From the NCBI GenBank assembly GCA_003259005.1, contig QLII01000001.1, positions 744,001 to 808,000 on the forward strand: a DNA stretch of 64,000 nucleotides, written 5' to 3'. The DNA comes from Spirosoma telluris (GTDB lineage: Bacteria; Bacteroidota; Bacteroidia; Cytophagales; Spirosomataceae). Shown piece by piece: positions 38,471 to 47,312 of this stretch; position 1 is the first letter of the stretch; each line of letters opens with the position of its first letter. Below the pieces are notes generated by a model that had not been told where the DNA came from, did not search any database, and was given only the letters and a program-made list of their open reading frames with translations. A program made the translations under genes and the position numbers.

Positions 38471-38974
38471 ATGCCGATTACGCTATACATTGTCCGTCAT
38501 GCTAAAGCAGAAGACCGGGCCATATTCATGGCAGATTTTGATCGAGAATTAACATCCGATGGCATCATGGCCGCTGCCCGAGTCGGTCGCTATCTGCACG
38601 GAAAAGGTGTTCATCCTGATGTAATCCTAAGTAGCCCGGCTCCGCGCGCAAAAACCACGGCAACCGTTATTGCTGAACAAGTTGGCTATGAAGTGGCGAA
38701 GGTGCAGTTTATTGAAAAATTATATGAAGGCGGCCCCAAGGCGTATCTCGAAGCGATCAATGCATTACCTGAAACAACGCAGACGGCTATGATTGTTGGG
38801 CATAATCCTGATGTATCGTACCTGGCGGAATTTCTGACCCACCAGAGTATAGGATCCATGAGTAAGGGAGCGGTTGTTGCGGTAACGTTTGACAACCTGA
38901 TTTGGGCGGAGGTTTCCGGGCGAACAGGTAGCATGGCATTTCAGATTGGCCCCAAGCAGATTAGTAATGAATAA
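38471..38974 (+). CDS. sixA: SixA-like phosphohistidine phosphatase
   Basis: 168 residues, intact. MPITLYIVRHAKAEDRA carries the RHG-type catalytic motif (RHA) and IVGHNPDVSYLAEFL the second His. SSPAPRAKTTA is the conserved Arg region. These short histidine-phosphatase proteins dephosphorylate phosphohistidine on HPt domains such as ArcB. Divergent from asnS. Confidence 0.9.
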   Translation: MPITLYIVRHAKAEDRAIFMADFDRELTSDGIMAAARVGRYLHGKGVHPDVILSSPAPRAKTTATVIAEQVGYEVAKVQFIEKLYEGGPKAYLEAINALPETTQTAMIVGHNPDVSYLAEFLTHQSIGSMSKGAVVAVTFDNLIWAEVSGRTGSMAFQIGPKQISNE

Positions 38975-39060
38975 TGGATAATGTACAATGCATAATGGGT
39001 TTCAATACCTATTGTAGCTATTATCCATTAGTTCATATCCATTACACATTATTCATTTAT
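38968..39060. repeat. Imperfect word-type inverted repeat (AATGAATAATG)
   Basis: AATGAATAATGGATAATG near 38967 and the complement of 39036-39057 are nearly complementary (about 16 of 18 in the best block). It starts at the sixA stop codon and ends just before the small-protein start. Confidence 0.65.
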
Positions 39061-39064
39061 CACT

Positions 39065-39256
39065 GTGAACCGAAACCGTCGCATTTTCATTGTCGTTTTT
39101 ATCGTTTTCACAACCATCGTCGCTTTACTGGCTATCGATATGGCCCGGCGTACCACGGCTCCTTGGAATAAACATCGTGAGCTGGAGCGAGCTTTACCAG
39201 CTAAAGACGGAACCGCTGTGGATACGATGGCAACAGATACATTACTAACTCCCTAA
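39065..39256 (+). CDS. Small membrane-anchored protein
   Basis: 63 residues, GTG start. MNRNRRIFIVVFIVFTTIVALLAIDMARR is a single N-terminal transmembrane helix with positive N-terminal residues, then a short polar tail. No known family. It is preceded by the word palindrome and followed after five bases by the VOC gene, so coexpression is likely. Confidence 0.5.
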   Translation: MNRNRRIFIVVFIVFTTIVALLAIDMARRTTAPWNKHRELERALPAKDGTAVDTMATDTLLTP

Positions 39257-39261
39257 GGCCA

Positions 39262-39651
39262 ATGCTTCAACTTGCTGCCGTACATCACATTGCCATCATT
39301 TGTTCTGACTACGAAGCTTCCAAACGATTTTACACGGAGGTTCTGGGTTTTTCAGTGCTGGGTGAATATTATCGGGCTGAGCGACAGTCGTATAAACTGG
39401 ATCTTGCTCTTAACGGAGCGTATCTCATTGAACTCTTTTCGTTCCCTAATCCACCTAAACGTCCCTCGCGACCTGAATCGGCTGGGCTACGTCATCTGGC
39501 CTTTGCTGTCACTAATCTTGACGTTGCCATAACGGACCTGAACGTAAAAGGTGTCGTGACTGAACCCGTCAGGGTAGATCAGCACACAGGCCGACGCTTC
39601 ACTTTTTTCGCCGACCCCGATGATTTGCCATTGGAGTTGTATGAGTTGTAA
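39262..39651 (+). CDS. VOC-family dioxygenase/glyoxalase-like (YaeR type)
   Basis: 129 residues, intact. It starts MLQLAAVHHIAIICSDYEASKRFYTEVLGF, then YLIELFSFPNPPKRPSRPESAGLRHLAFAV and ends FFADPDDLPLELYEL. His and Glu residues fit the VOC metal site. The YaeR/SMU1112c subgroup is of unknown reaction. Confidence 0.88.
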   Translation: MLQLAAVHHIAIICSDYEASKRFYTEVLGFSVLGEYYRAERQSYKLDLALNGAYLIELFSFPNPPKRPSRPESAGLRHLAFAVTNLDVAITDLNVKGVVTEPVRVDQHTGRRFTFFADPDDLPLELYEL

Positions 39652-39719
39652 TTGGTGGAGTAGGTGAAACAAGTATAGTGCACCTGCTTCTGCTCTTACA
39701 CTTACTTTAACTTACTTAA

Positions 39720-39770
39720 CTCACTCCACTTATTTTGACTCACTCCACTTACTTTGACTCATTCCACTAC
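39720..39770. repeat. 19-bp tandem repeat
   Basis: CTCACTCCACTTATTTTGA (39720-39738), CTCACTCCACTTACTTTGA (39739-39757) and a partial third CTCATTCCACTA follow each other. The stop codon of the downstream minus-strand aminotransferase lies in the third unit. The opposite side (39652-39700) carries looser GGAGTAGGTGAA words. Confidence 0.8.
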
Positions 39771-40958
39771 TGTCTTCCTCAACACCCTCACCAACGCATC
39801 CACATCATCCGGTGTATTGTATAGATGTGGAGCAATCCGCAGGACGCGTGCACGGGCTGAAACGGATACATTTTCTTTTTGTAAAGCTAGTTGAATAGCC
39901 ATTGGATCGGCGTAGTCAGGTAGCCACAGACCAACCAGATGATGACTTCGTCCTATGCTGCCAGTCTCAGGTTCAAGGCGGCAACCGAGTTCTTGTAAGG
40001 ATGGCCATGCGTGTGCCATAAGATTTTCTGTATAGTCCTGAATCCGGGAGGGTTGCCAGTCGATGAGTTGACTGAGGGCGACTTCGAGCATGGGCATCTG
40101 GAGGAAGTGGGTATGTTCCCCTACATTATACCGATAGGCTTTTGCTCGGTAGATGGGTTGGTAATCCATCAGCTGGTGAAACTGATTGCTGTCGAGACGA
40201 TTCATCCAGCCTTCTTCGAGTGGAGTGCCCTCATCAAAAGCCGGGCCAAAATAAGCCAATCCAAGCGAATAAGGGCCCATCATCCATTTGTAACCCGCAC
40301 AAACGACAGCATCAGGTTGAATCCTGGTTAGATCAAACGGAATGGCACCAATCGCCTGCGTCCCATCAATAACCAGCCACGCACCTACTTCGCGGACCCG
40401 TTTCCCGATGGCTTCCAGATCGAATCGAATTCCGTACATCCAGTGAACAGGAGGGACTACAACTAAAGCCGTACCGGCGTCAATCGCATCCAGTAGCCGC
40501 TCGTTCCATCGAGGGCCTTTGGGAAACTCGTCGGGCATATTGACGGTCGTAATGGTTAGCCCAAGTTCGGTGCTGACTCGGCCCCAGGCATACACATCGC
40601 TTGGGAACTCATCCCCAATAAGTACAATTTTCTGCCCGGCCCGAATGCCTGGTTTTAGCGCCAGGTTACGGGCTACTACGGCCATTCCGTACGATACAGA
40701 AGGTACAACCGCGATGCGGTCTGGATCATTAGTATTGATGAGCGTTGAGAACAGTTTTCGCACCCGTATAGCTCCAGTGAAGAAATCATCGGGCCGCAAT
40801 CCGAAGGGGTTTGCATGTTGAGAGAGGGCCGTGTGACCAGCCTGTTCAACGGCTTTACTGAAAGGCGCACGAGTGGCACAATTTAGATAGTGAATGCCTT
40901 CTGGTAAGCTAAATTGATCATTTTGACAGGTGAGTAGTGCGGTTTCAACAGCAGGCAT
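39759..40958 (-). CDS. Class V aminotransferase-fold PLP enzyme
   Basis: About 399 residues, intact. PLP lysine in VVCAGYKWMMGPYSLGLAYFG; substrate domain has VVVPPVHWMYGIRFDLEAIG and GAWLVIDGTQAIGAIPFD. The closest pattern is the isopenicillin N epimerase/cysteine-desulfurase-like group, but no Cys-loop is visible. ATG 40964 (MFMPAVE) is an alternative. The reaction is not known from sequence. Confidence 0.85.
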   Translation of the reverse strand: MPAVETALLTCQNDQFSLPEGIHYLNCATRAPFSKAVEQAGHTALSQHANPFGLRPDDFFTGAIRVRKLFSTLINTNDPDRIAVVPSVSYGMAVVARNLALKPGIRAGQKIVLIGDEFPSDVYAWGRVSTELGLTITTVNMPDEFPKGPRWNERLLDAIDAGTALVVVPPVHWMYGIRFDLEAIGKRVREVGAWLVIDGTQAIGAIPFDLTRIQPDAVVCAGYKWMMGPYSLGLAYFGPAFDEGTPLEEGWMNRLDSNQFHQLMDYQPIYRAKAYRYNVGEHTHFLQMPMLEVALSQLIDWQPSRIQDYTENLMAHAWPSLQELGCRLEPETGSIGRSHHLVGLWLPDYADPMAIQLALQKENVSVSARARVLRIAPHLYNTPDDVDALVRVLRKTVVE

Positions 40959-41048
40959 AAACAATGAAGAGATTTAGTTAGATGATGAAAGTTTACTTTG
41001 GCACGGGGTTTGTTTAGGGTATACTGTAAGTTAAACAGTCCCTTTTTT

Positions 41049-41585
41049 ATGAATACCCTATTGGGCATTGGTTCCCGTGTTAGTCATACAGAGTTTGGCG
41101 ATGGCGTCATTATTAATCTGAAAGCCAATGGATATACTATTACGTTTCTTCAGGATGGCGTGAAGATAATCAAATTCGACACGCCCCTGACCGTTATTGA
41201 GGCTATTGAGCCCGACGGCGATTTGGTTAGTTTGTTTGATGTGGAACAGGCGCTGACGCGGGTACTCCAAAAGTGGGTTGACCAAACGGAACTTGTACCC
41301 TTAGGAGATAAGTGGAAAGGAGGGAAGCTGATCCTGAAACCAGGCCGGACTGATCTATCGCAGAAAGAAATGCCGATCGATGCTTTCTTTCACAAAATTG
41401 TAATGGTTAGGGATCGCTTGCGCGTGCTTGAACAACGTGTAAACGCCAGTACACTCGATGACGAAGAGAAGGTAAATATTCAACAATATATTACCCGGAT
41501 TTATGGTAGCCTGACTTCGTTCAACCTATTGTTTAAAAATCAACATCAACAGTTCGTTGGTGAGAAAACTACGGCAGACGTATAG
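41049..41585 (+). CDS. Conserved hypothetical protein with Tudor/KOW-like N-terminus
   Basis: About 178 residues from ATG 41049. The N-terminus GSRVSHTEFGDGVIINLKANGYTITFLQDGVKIIKF resembles the small beta-barrel found at the C-termini of UvrD/PcrA-type helicases. A helical remainder (EKVNIQQYITRIYGSLTSFNLLFKNQ) follows. I know no specific function; it could bind nucleic acid. It ends inside a 15-bp tandem repeat. Confidence 0.7.
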   Translation: MNTLLGIGSRVSHTEFGDGVIINLKANGYTITFLQDGVKIIKFDTPLTVIEAIEPDGDLVSLFDVEQALTRVLQKWVDQTELVPLGDKWKGGKLILKPGRTDLSQKEMPIDAFFHKIVMVRDRLRVLEQRVNASTLDDEEKVNIQQYITRIYGSLTSFNLLFKNQHQQFVGEKTTADV

Positions 41586-41613
41586 TCCGCAGACGCGTAG
41601 TCCGCAGACGTGT
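41574..41613. repeat. 15-bp tandem repeat at a 3-prime gene end
   Basis: GCAGACGTATAGTCC, GCAGACGCGTAGTCC and GCAGACGTGT follow each other (2.7 units). The stop codon TAG of the preceding gene is in the first unit and each full unit holds another TAG in the same frame. Confidence 0.8.
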
Positions 41614-41671
41614 GTTTGACAGGAGCAGTAGTTAGATAAATCTTTATAGTTTTGGGTTAGTTAGATTGGGG

Positions 41672-41702
41672 GTTCCCCGCCGTCGGCTTCGATAGCGGGG
41701 AC
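41672..41702. terminator. GC hairpin between convergent genes
   Basis: CCCCGC (41675-41680) pairs with GCGGGG (41695-41700) across a 14-base loop, and GTT/AC extend it. It lies between the hypothetical gene and the xerD repeat region. Confidence 0.55.
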
Positions 41703-41711
41703 TTTGTTTGT

Positions 41712-41784
41712 AGCAGGGTGCTGGGAGCAAGGTGTATGGATGTTTCTTGTTCTATCCCCTGCGCCGTGCACCCTGCTCCCTGCT
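41712..41784. repeat. Word-type inverted repeat overlapping the xerD 3-prime end
   Basis: AGCAGGGTGCTGGGAGCAAGG (41712 on) and the reverse complement of 41762-41784 agree at about 18 of 23. The xerD stop and its last eleven codons (SREQGARRRG) lie in it. Confidence 0.7.
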
Positions 41785-42680
41785 ATTCGCCCTCGGATGA
41801 AACTCCCGCAACGTTTGCTGTAAATAATCCCGGTCAAGGTGGGTGTAGATTTCGGTTGTGGTAATGGATTCATGACCAAGCATTTGCTGAACCGCCCGCA
41901 GATCGGCACCACCTTCTATGAGGTGGGTAGCAAAAGAGTGTCGGAAGGTGTGGGGGCTGATTGTTTTTTTGATGCCTGCCTCTTCAGCCAGCTTTTTAAT
42001 GGTCGTAAAGACGGTAATCCGGGAAAGTTGCTTACCGCGTAGATTCAGAAAAATGGTGTCCTCATCCCCTTTCTGCACGTCTAACTGGCTACGTACATGC
42101 TCCACATAAATTCGGGTGTAGTGCATCGCATCCTCACCAATGGGCACCAGCCGAACCTTATCCCCTTTTCCCAGTACCCGCACAAAGCCTTCCGTAAAAA
42201 AGCAGTTGGTCAAACGTAGGTTCAGCAATTCCGTCACCCGCAAACCTGAACTATAGAGCACTTCGAGCATGGCACGATCGCGGGTACCACCAGGTGTAGA
42301 AAGGTCAATGGCGGCCAGCATGTCTTCAATTTCGGGGAAACTAAGGGTATCGGGAGTTTTCGGCCCAGTTTAGGGGCTTCGAGCAACTGGGTCGGGTCGC
42401 GGTCGATCAAATTTTCGAGCAACAGATACTTGAAAAACGACTTTATGCCCGACAACATCCGCGCCTGACTATGGGCAGATAAGCCTAACTCACCGAGATA
42501 TTTCAGGAAATTCATCAATTCCTTCTCGGTTACCTGCATCGGGGTTCGGGCGGGATCGGTCAGCAGGATGTATTCATGAAGTTTCTCTGCGTCGTGTAAA
42601 TAAGCCTCCACTGAATTTTCGGCCAGCGATCGCTCGAGTTTGAGGTAGTTCTTAAAGGCGTTTATATAACTTTGCCACAT
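41752..42680 (-). CDS. xerD: Site-specific tyrosine recombinase XerD (one frameshift)
   Basis: The N-terminal SAM-like domain (MWQSYINAFKNYLKLERSLAE) and the catalytic domain (SGLRVTELL Arg, HTFRHSFATHL HxxR, Tyr in IYTHLDRDY) are all present. The frame breaks at T4 42357-42360; one extra base joins KLGRK to TPDTLSFPEIEDML. About 309 residues. Chromosome-dimer resolution at dif is the expected role. The final residues SREQGARRRG come from the palindrome. XerC must lie elsewhere. Confidence 0.93.
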
Positions 42681-42690
42681 AGAAAGCGGA

Positions 42691-42770
42691 TGAATAATGT
42701 ATAATGATTAATGAACAATGTAAAATGAGGTAGCGGAATACATTATTCATTAACCATTATACATTATTCA
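42691..42770. repeat. 30-bp word-type inverted repeat between xerD and aroQ
   Basis: The arms at 42691-42720 and 42741-42770 pair at 28 of 30 positions with a 20-base loop. Words ATGAATAATG/CATTATTCAT. Divergent genes lie on both sides (xerD left, aroQ right), so it cannot be a terminator of either. Confidence 0.9.
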
Positions 42771-42784
42771 TTAATATACATTAT

Positions 42785-43210
42785 ATGAAACAAATTCTCA
42801 TTATCAACGGCCCCAATCTCAATCTGTTAGGTAAGCGTGAGCCAACAATTTATGGGAACCGTTCCTTTGTTGAGTACCTGGAAACACTCGAAGCGAAGTT
42901 TCCCGACGTGCAACTTCGGTATTTTCAGTCGAATCACGAAGGCGAGCTGATTGATAAAATTCATGAACTGGGTTTCGATATTGATGGTATTGTAATCAAT
43001 GCCGGAGCCTATACGCATACATCCATCGCTATTGCCGATGCACTATCGGCCGTAACGGCACCGGCTATAGAGGTACATATCTCCAATGTCCATGCCCGCG
43101 AGTCATTCCGGCATCACAGTTATCTATCGGCAAAATGTAAAGGTATTGTTGTTGGCCTGGGATTGATGGGCTATGAGATGGCGGTACGGTATTTAATGGA
43201 TAATGAATAA
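42785..43210 (+). CDS. aroQ: Type II 3-dehydroquinate dehydratase
   Basis: 141 residues, intact. MKQILIINGPNLNLLGKREPTIYG is the family start; NAGAYTHTSIAIADAL and HISNVHARESFRHHSYLSAKCKGIVVGLG complete the active site. Third step of the shikimate pathway. The last codons (DNE and stop) lie in the following palindrome. Confidence 0.95.
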   Translation: MKQILIINGPNLNLLGKREPTIYGNRSFVEYLETLEAKFPDVQLRYFQSNHEGELIDKIHELGFDIDGIVINAGAYTHTSIAIADALSAVTAPAIEVHISNVHARESFRHHSYLSAKCKGIVVGLGLMGYEMAVRYLMDNE

Positions 43211-43272
43211 TAGAAAATGTATAATGACATTTCCTGCCGAGTTTAAGCATTATCTATTGTTTATTATCCATT
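43195..43272. repeat. 25-bp word-type inverted repeat after aroQ
   Basis: Arms 43195-43219 and 43248-43272 pair at 22 of 25 positions. It starts inside the aroQ coding end and lies 10 bases before the aminotransferase start, in a tandem (same-direction) gap. Confidence 0.8.
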
Positions 43273-43282
43273 CTTCATTAAT

Positions 43283-44317
43283 ATGATCACCTTCTATCCT
43301 GGTCCGTCCAAAGTCTATCCGCAGGTTGCCGATTATGCTGCTGAAGCCATACGACAAGGCATTGTAAGCCTGAACCACCGAAGCGCTGGTTTTATGGATA
43401 TCGTGAAAGAGACGGTCCGGTTGCTTCACGAAAAACTCGCTATTCCTGCCGACTATCACATTGCACTGGTTTCATCGGCGACGGAATGCTGGGAGATTGT
43501 GGCCCAGTCGCTAACGGCAGAATCTAGTTTACATCCGCATAGTGGAGCCTTTGGTAAAAAATGGGCTGAATATGCCTACCGAATCAAACCGCCTGCCAGC
43601 CTGAACGAAGCCGATGTATTGTGTATCGTTCAAAACGAAACGTCCAACGGAACTCAGGTTAACATGGAAACCCTGGCCCAGTTCAGGCGGGACTTTTCGT
43701 CGCTGATTGCGGTTGATGCCGTTTCGTCGATGGCAGGCATTGCCTTCGACTGGTCGTTGGCCGATGTCTGGTTTGCTTCTGTGCAGAAATGTTTTGGGCT
43801 TCCGGCAGGTTTGGCCGTATTGGTTTACTCGCCAGCCGCTCTTAAACGAGCGGAGGAAATCGGCGAGAATAACCATTACAATAGCCTGCTGTTTATCCAC
43901 GAAAATTTCTCAAAATTTCAGACACCCTATACGCCTAATGGCCTGGGCATCTATATGCTCATGCGTGTTCTACAGCAGGTGCCACCTATTGCTGTCGTAA
44001 ATACCATCACTAAACAACGGGCCGCTGACTGGTATGCTTTTTTTGCTGAGTCTGGGCTAAGCTCCAGTTTGGCCCTTGATGCACCTGCTTTTAACCTATT
44101 GATCACTGACCCCTCCATCCGTTCCGAAACCGTAATTGCGGTGGAAGGGACGGAAAAAGCGATTAAGGATATTAAAACGGCTGCTCAGCAGGCAGGTATT
44201 ACGCTGGGTAATGGTTACGGCGACTGGAAAAGCACAACATTCCGGATAGCTAACTTTCCTGCTATTACCGATGATGAGATTGGAACTTTGAAGCAGTTTC
44301 TTCGGTCGTACAGATAG
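43283..44317 (+). CDS. Class V aminotransferase, SerC-like
   Basis: 344 residues, intact. MITFYPGPSKVYPQVADYAAEA and LNHRSAGFMDIVKET are the phosphoserine aminotransferase/alanine-glyoxylate aminotransferase start; PLP lysine in ASVQKCFGLPAGLAVLVYSP. The C-terminal domain reads GNGYGDWKSTTFRIANFPAITDDEI. Serine synthesis is the likely role but the exact substrate is not proved. Confidence 0.87.
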   Translation: MITFYPGPSKVYPQVADYAAEAIRQGIVSLNHRSAGFMDIVKETVRLLHEKLAIPADYHIALVSSATECWEIVAQSLTAESSLHPHSGAFGKKWAEYAYRIKPPASLNEADVLCIVQNETSNGTQVNMETLAQFRRDFSSLIAVDAVSSMAGIAFDWSLADVWFASVQKCFGLPAGLAVLVYSPAALKRAEEIGENNHYNSLLFIHENFSKFQTPYTPNGLGIYMLMRVLQQVPPIAVVNTITKQRAADWYAFFAESGLSSSLALDAPAFNLLITDPSIRSETVIAVEGTEKAIKDIKTAAQQAGITLGNGYGDWKSTTFRIANFPAITDDEIGTLKQFLRSYR

Positions 44318-44355
44318 CACGGACAGAAGCCCGAATACTTATACGAAAATTCATT

Positions 44356-44934
44356 ATGATGCTCAGTTTCAAGGAAATAATTTCCGTTACGCTCATCCTG
44401 TTTTCCGTAATCGACGTCGTGGGGTCGTTGCCGGTTATCATAGACCTGCGTAAGAAGACCGGCAAAATTGAGTCTGAGCGAGCAACGTTTGCCTCGGGAG
44501 CCTTAATGATCGCTTTTTTGTTTGTTGGCGAACGAATCCTAAAGTTATTTGGTGTCGATGTGGCATCGTTTGCGGTGGCTGGAGCGTTGATTATTTTCCT
44601 GATCGGCCTCGAAATGATCCTGGGGCGAACCATTTTTAAATCGGAAGAAAGCACTGGCGGGGCTACCCATATTGTGCCGATTGCTTTTCCCCTAATTGCC
44701 GGAGCAGGAACACTAACAACAATCATCTCACTTCGGGCCGAATACCAGACGGTAAATATCATCATCGGTATTGTACTAAATCTGGTGCTGATTTATGCCG
44801 TGTTGAAATCGTCGGGCTGGCTCGAAACGCGGCTTGGTTCAGGTGGGCTGTCGGTGCTTCGCAAAATTTTTGGGATTATTCTACTGGCTATCGCCATCAA
44901 GCTATTCAAGACGAACCTGATTGCTGATTTCTAG
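44356..44934 (+). CDS. MarC-family integral membrane protein
   Basis: 192 residues with six membrane segments. ISVTLILFSVIDVVGSLPVIIDLRKKTGK is the MarC/YchE start; THIVPIAFPLIAGAGTLTTIISLRAEYQ is the conserved second half. Function unknown in the family. Follows the aminotransferase by 38 bases and is followed by a terminator. Confidence 0.9.
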   Translation: MMLSFKEIISVTLILFSVIDVVGSLPVIIDLRKKTGKIESERATFASGALMIAFLFVGERILKLFGVDVASFAVAGALIIFLIGLEMILGRTIFKSEESTGGATHIVPIAFPLIAGAGTLTTIISLRAEYQTVNIIIGIVLNLVLIYAVLKSSGWLETRLGSGGLSVLRKIFGIILLAIAIKLFKTNLIADF

Positions 44935-44989
44935 CAGAAAAACGGTCTATAGAGCTGGTTTTTGACCGACCCAACGTAGAAGAATATAA

Positions 44990-45031
44990 ACTACTCTCTT
45001 GCTGAGATATACCCTCTGGCAAGAGGGTAGT
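44990..45031 (+). terminator. Terminator after marC
   Basis: ACTACTCTCTTGC (44990-45002) pairs with GCAAGAGGGTAGT (45019-45031) at 12 of 13 and is followed by TTTTGATTT. The AT-rich stretch from 45032 to 45230 leads to the glutamine synthetase promoter. Confidence 0.75.
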
Positions 45032-45261
45032 TTTGATTTAAATGGCCTCTTTTTCGTCAATTGGCCGTCTTTCCAAAGGCAGTTCCTGCTTTTATACACT
45101 TTTTTTGTTATAGATGCTTAAAATTATAAAGTGATAAAATTTTTCGACAAATGTTGTATTTTATTGGATCAGGCGAATTAAAATTATAATATTTCCTGAA
45201 AAACAGTAAAAACTATGGCTAGAGGGTATGTTTGCCTTTATTTTTTATTGTAAAGCCGTAT

Positions 45262-45269
45262 TATATTTG
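45262..45269 (+). promoter_or_regulatory. TAnnTTTG-type -7 box upstream of glutamine synthetase
   Basis: TATATTTG (45262-45269) fits the Bacteroidota -7 consensus, 50 bases ahead of the start codon at 45319. A TTTG at 45231-45234 is a possible upstream element but the 27-base spacing is longer than usual. Confidence 0.5.
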
Positions 45270-45318
45270 CCGGAAGTCTGTTAACGAAACCCCTATTCAA
45301 AACAATCCACTGTACATC

Positions 45319-46353
45319 ATGGCAAAAGCGAAGTTAGAGTACATTTGGCTCGACGGTTACAAGCCCACTCAAAGCCTACGGTCCAAAACTAAAATTGAGG
45401 ACGATTTCTCAGGCAACCTTGAAGACTGCTCAATGTGGTCGTTTGATGGATCTTCAACCGAACAGGCTGAAGGTGGTAAGTCAGACTGTCTGCTGAAACC
45501 AGTTTTTATCTGCCCTGATCCGCAGCGTAAAAATGGTTACCTCGTCATGTGTGAAGTGTTAAATGCTGATGGTACTCCTCACGTAACTAACGGTCGTGCT
45601 ACGATCGAAGACGACGATAACGACTTCTGGTTTGGCTTTGAGCAGGAGTATTTCCTGTGGGATATGAAAATCGATAAACCACTTGGCTTCCCGGCTGAAG
45701 GTTTCCCTACGCGCCCACAAGGTCCTTATTATTGCTCAGTAGGTGCTCAAAATGCCTATGGTCGCTATATCATCGAAGAACACCTTGATGTTTGCCTCGA
45801 TGCTGGCCTCAATGTTGAAGGTATCAATGCAGAAGTAGCCACCGGACAGTGGGAATTCCAGATTTTCGCTAAAGGTGCAAAGGCGGCTGGCGATCAAATC
45901 TGGGTAGCTCGCTATCTATTGGAGCGTATCGGTGAGAAATACGGCGTTTCAATTAACTGGCATTGCAAACCCTTGGGCGATACCGACTGGAATGGCTCGG
46001 GTATGCACGCAAACTTCTCGAACTCTGTCCTCCGTACAGCAGGTAGCAAAGAAGTTTACGCCGAAATCTGTGAAGCGTTCGGTAAGACACCAGAAATTAT
46101 TAAAGCACACATCGACGTGTATGGTGCTGATAACCACCTTCGTTTGACCGGTAAACACGAAACTCAGTCGATCGATCAATTCTCATATGGTGTATCTGAC
46201 CGTGGTGCTTCGATCCGTATCCCAATTGCTACGGTAGAACGCGGCTGGAAAGGTTGGTTAGAAGATCGCCGTCCAAACTCGGCTGCTGATCCATACAAAG
46301 TGGCTGCTGTTATCATCTCAACCGTTAAATCGGCTGGTGTGGTATTAGCATAA
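45319..46353 (+). CDS. Glutamine synthetase type II
   Basis: About 344 residues from ATG 45319 (MAKAKLEYIWLDGYKPTQSLR), the eukaryote-like GSII start. Active-site motifs: MWSFDGSSTEQAEG, FWFGFEQEYFLWD, NAEVATGQWEFQIF, GSGMHANFSN, DNHLRLTGKHETQSIDQF and RGASIRIP. Converts glutamate, ATP and ammonia to glutamine. No adjacent nitrogen regulator; a perfect terminator follows. GSIII is 4.5 kb downstream. Confidence 0.95.
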   Translation: MAKAKLEYIWLDGYKPTQSLRSKTKIEDDFSGNLEDCSMWSFDGSSTEQAEGGKSDCLLKPVFICPDPQRKNGYLVMCEVLNADGTPHVTNGRATIEDDDNDFWFGFEQEYFLWDMKIDKPLGFPAEGFPTRPQGPYYCSVGAQNAYGRYIIEEHLDVCLDAGLNVEGINAEVATGQWEFQIFAKGAKAAGDQIWVARYLLERIGEKYGVSINWHCKPLGDTDWNGSGMHANFSNSVLRTAGSKEVYAEICEAFGKTPEIIKAHIDVYGADNHLRLTGKHETQSIDQFSYGVSDRGASIRIPIATVERGWKGWLEDRRPNSAADPYKVAAVIISTVKSAGVVLA

Positions 46354-46373
46354 GCTAACATACCTGATTATAC

Positions 46374-46403
46374 AAAGCCCGACTGCGTGAGTGGTCGGGC
46401 TTT
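46374..46403 (+). terminator. Rho-independent terminator of GSII
   Basis: AAAGCCCGAC (46374-46383) and GTCGGGCTTT (46394-46403), 10-base loop, then TTGTTTTT. Perfect stem. Confidence 0.93.
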
Positions 46404-46467
46404 TGTTTTTGGTTGTCTGACAATTTATATGGTTCATTCAGAGATGGCAAAACCCCTTAACCAAAGA

Positions 46468-46554
46468 TGCTTGAAATTGGTCATCCCAAAAGCGGTTCGT
46501 CGGAGACTTTGGATCAGATTATTAAGGCCTTAGGTCTCGCATTCGATAGGTAAT
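46468..46554 (+). pseudogene. Possible XRE-type HTH fragment
   Basis: MLEIGHPKSGSSETLDQIIKALGLAFDR, 28 codons, resembles the C-terminal part of an XRE helix-turn-helix domain (xxLETLxKIAKALG). No start or continuation. The 46404-47312 stretch otherwise holds only the IS200 remnant and noncoding DNA. Confidence 0.35.
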
Positions 46555-46849
46555 TAAGCACGTAATTGGCCATATACGCTTTGGAGTTGGCGGGAGTTTT
46601 GATTTGGTGGAAATCATAGACCTGCAAGAAGGGTAGCAGGTTAGCCCTCTACCCCTGAGACAAGTTTAATGCGTTTTAGGGCATTACAGCCGAATGTTTG
46701 CCCAGCTTCCTAACGTGTAATCACCTAACTTGAGTGGCTATAAACTTGTAATTACGGGAAATCCTAAACCCGGCGATCACTTGCTGTGGCTAAGTCGGCT
46801 TAGCCTGAGATCGGCAATAGCTAAGAAGCGTTTTTTATTCTGGCTCAGT

Positions 46850-47014
46850 AATAACCGTTCATAAAGCAAGCTGTTGATCTATCGTTCCAACTGACGATTC
46901 ACCAAGCCCGAAAGGACGAGAAAACGATATTTAGGTGTCCAAACAATTTGATAGTCACATTTCCATTAGACCTCCGAAGCGGACCACATGAGATTGCTTT
47001 TTATACTTGCTCAT
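46850..47014 (-). pseudogene. IS200/IS605-type TnpA remnant
   Basis: On the minus strand MSKYKKQSHVV (ATG at 47014) is followed, after a frame change, by KCDYQIVWTPKYRFLVLSGL, the IS200 Y1-transposase start. It stops at an in-frame TAG after NRQLER and no HUH or Tyr motif is present. Fragment only. Confidence 0.6.
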
Positions 47015-47312
47015 GCCGTAAATCTACCCAAAAGACGTAGCCAGCAAGTACATAATCACTGCCCAAAGCGGTGGATTACCTAGTTTCATTCAATCTTGGA
47101 TTGGCACTTAAGAGAAAGTTAAATCCCATGTATTTATGTATCTACTGGATACCCTGCTTGGTTCGCAGTAGATATACCCGAATGAAACGGTATGGTTTTA
47201 ATCGGCACCCCTACCTAACCTTCCTTCGTCTTTTCTGAAGTGAGCTTTGTCGATTCAAACCTTAGTCTGGTCTACTTTTTTTGTGGGTCTATCCTTTAAA
47301 AAATAGCTTAGT

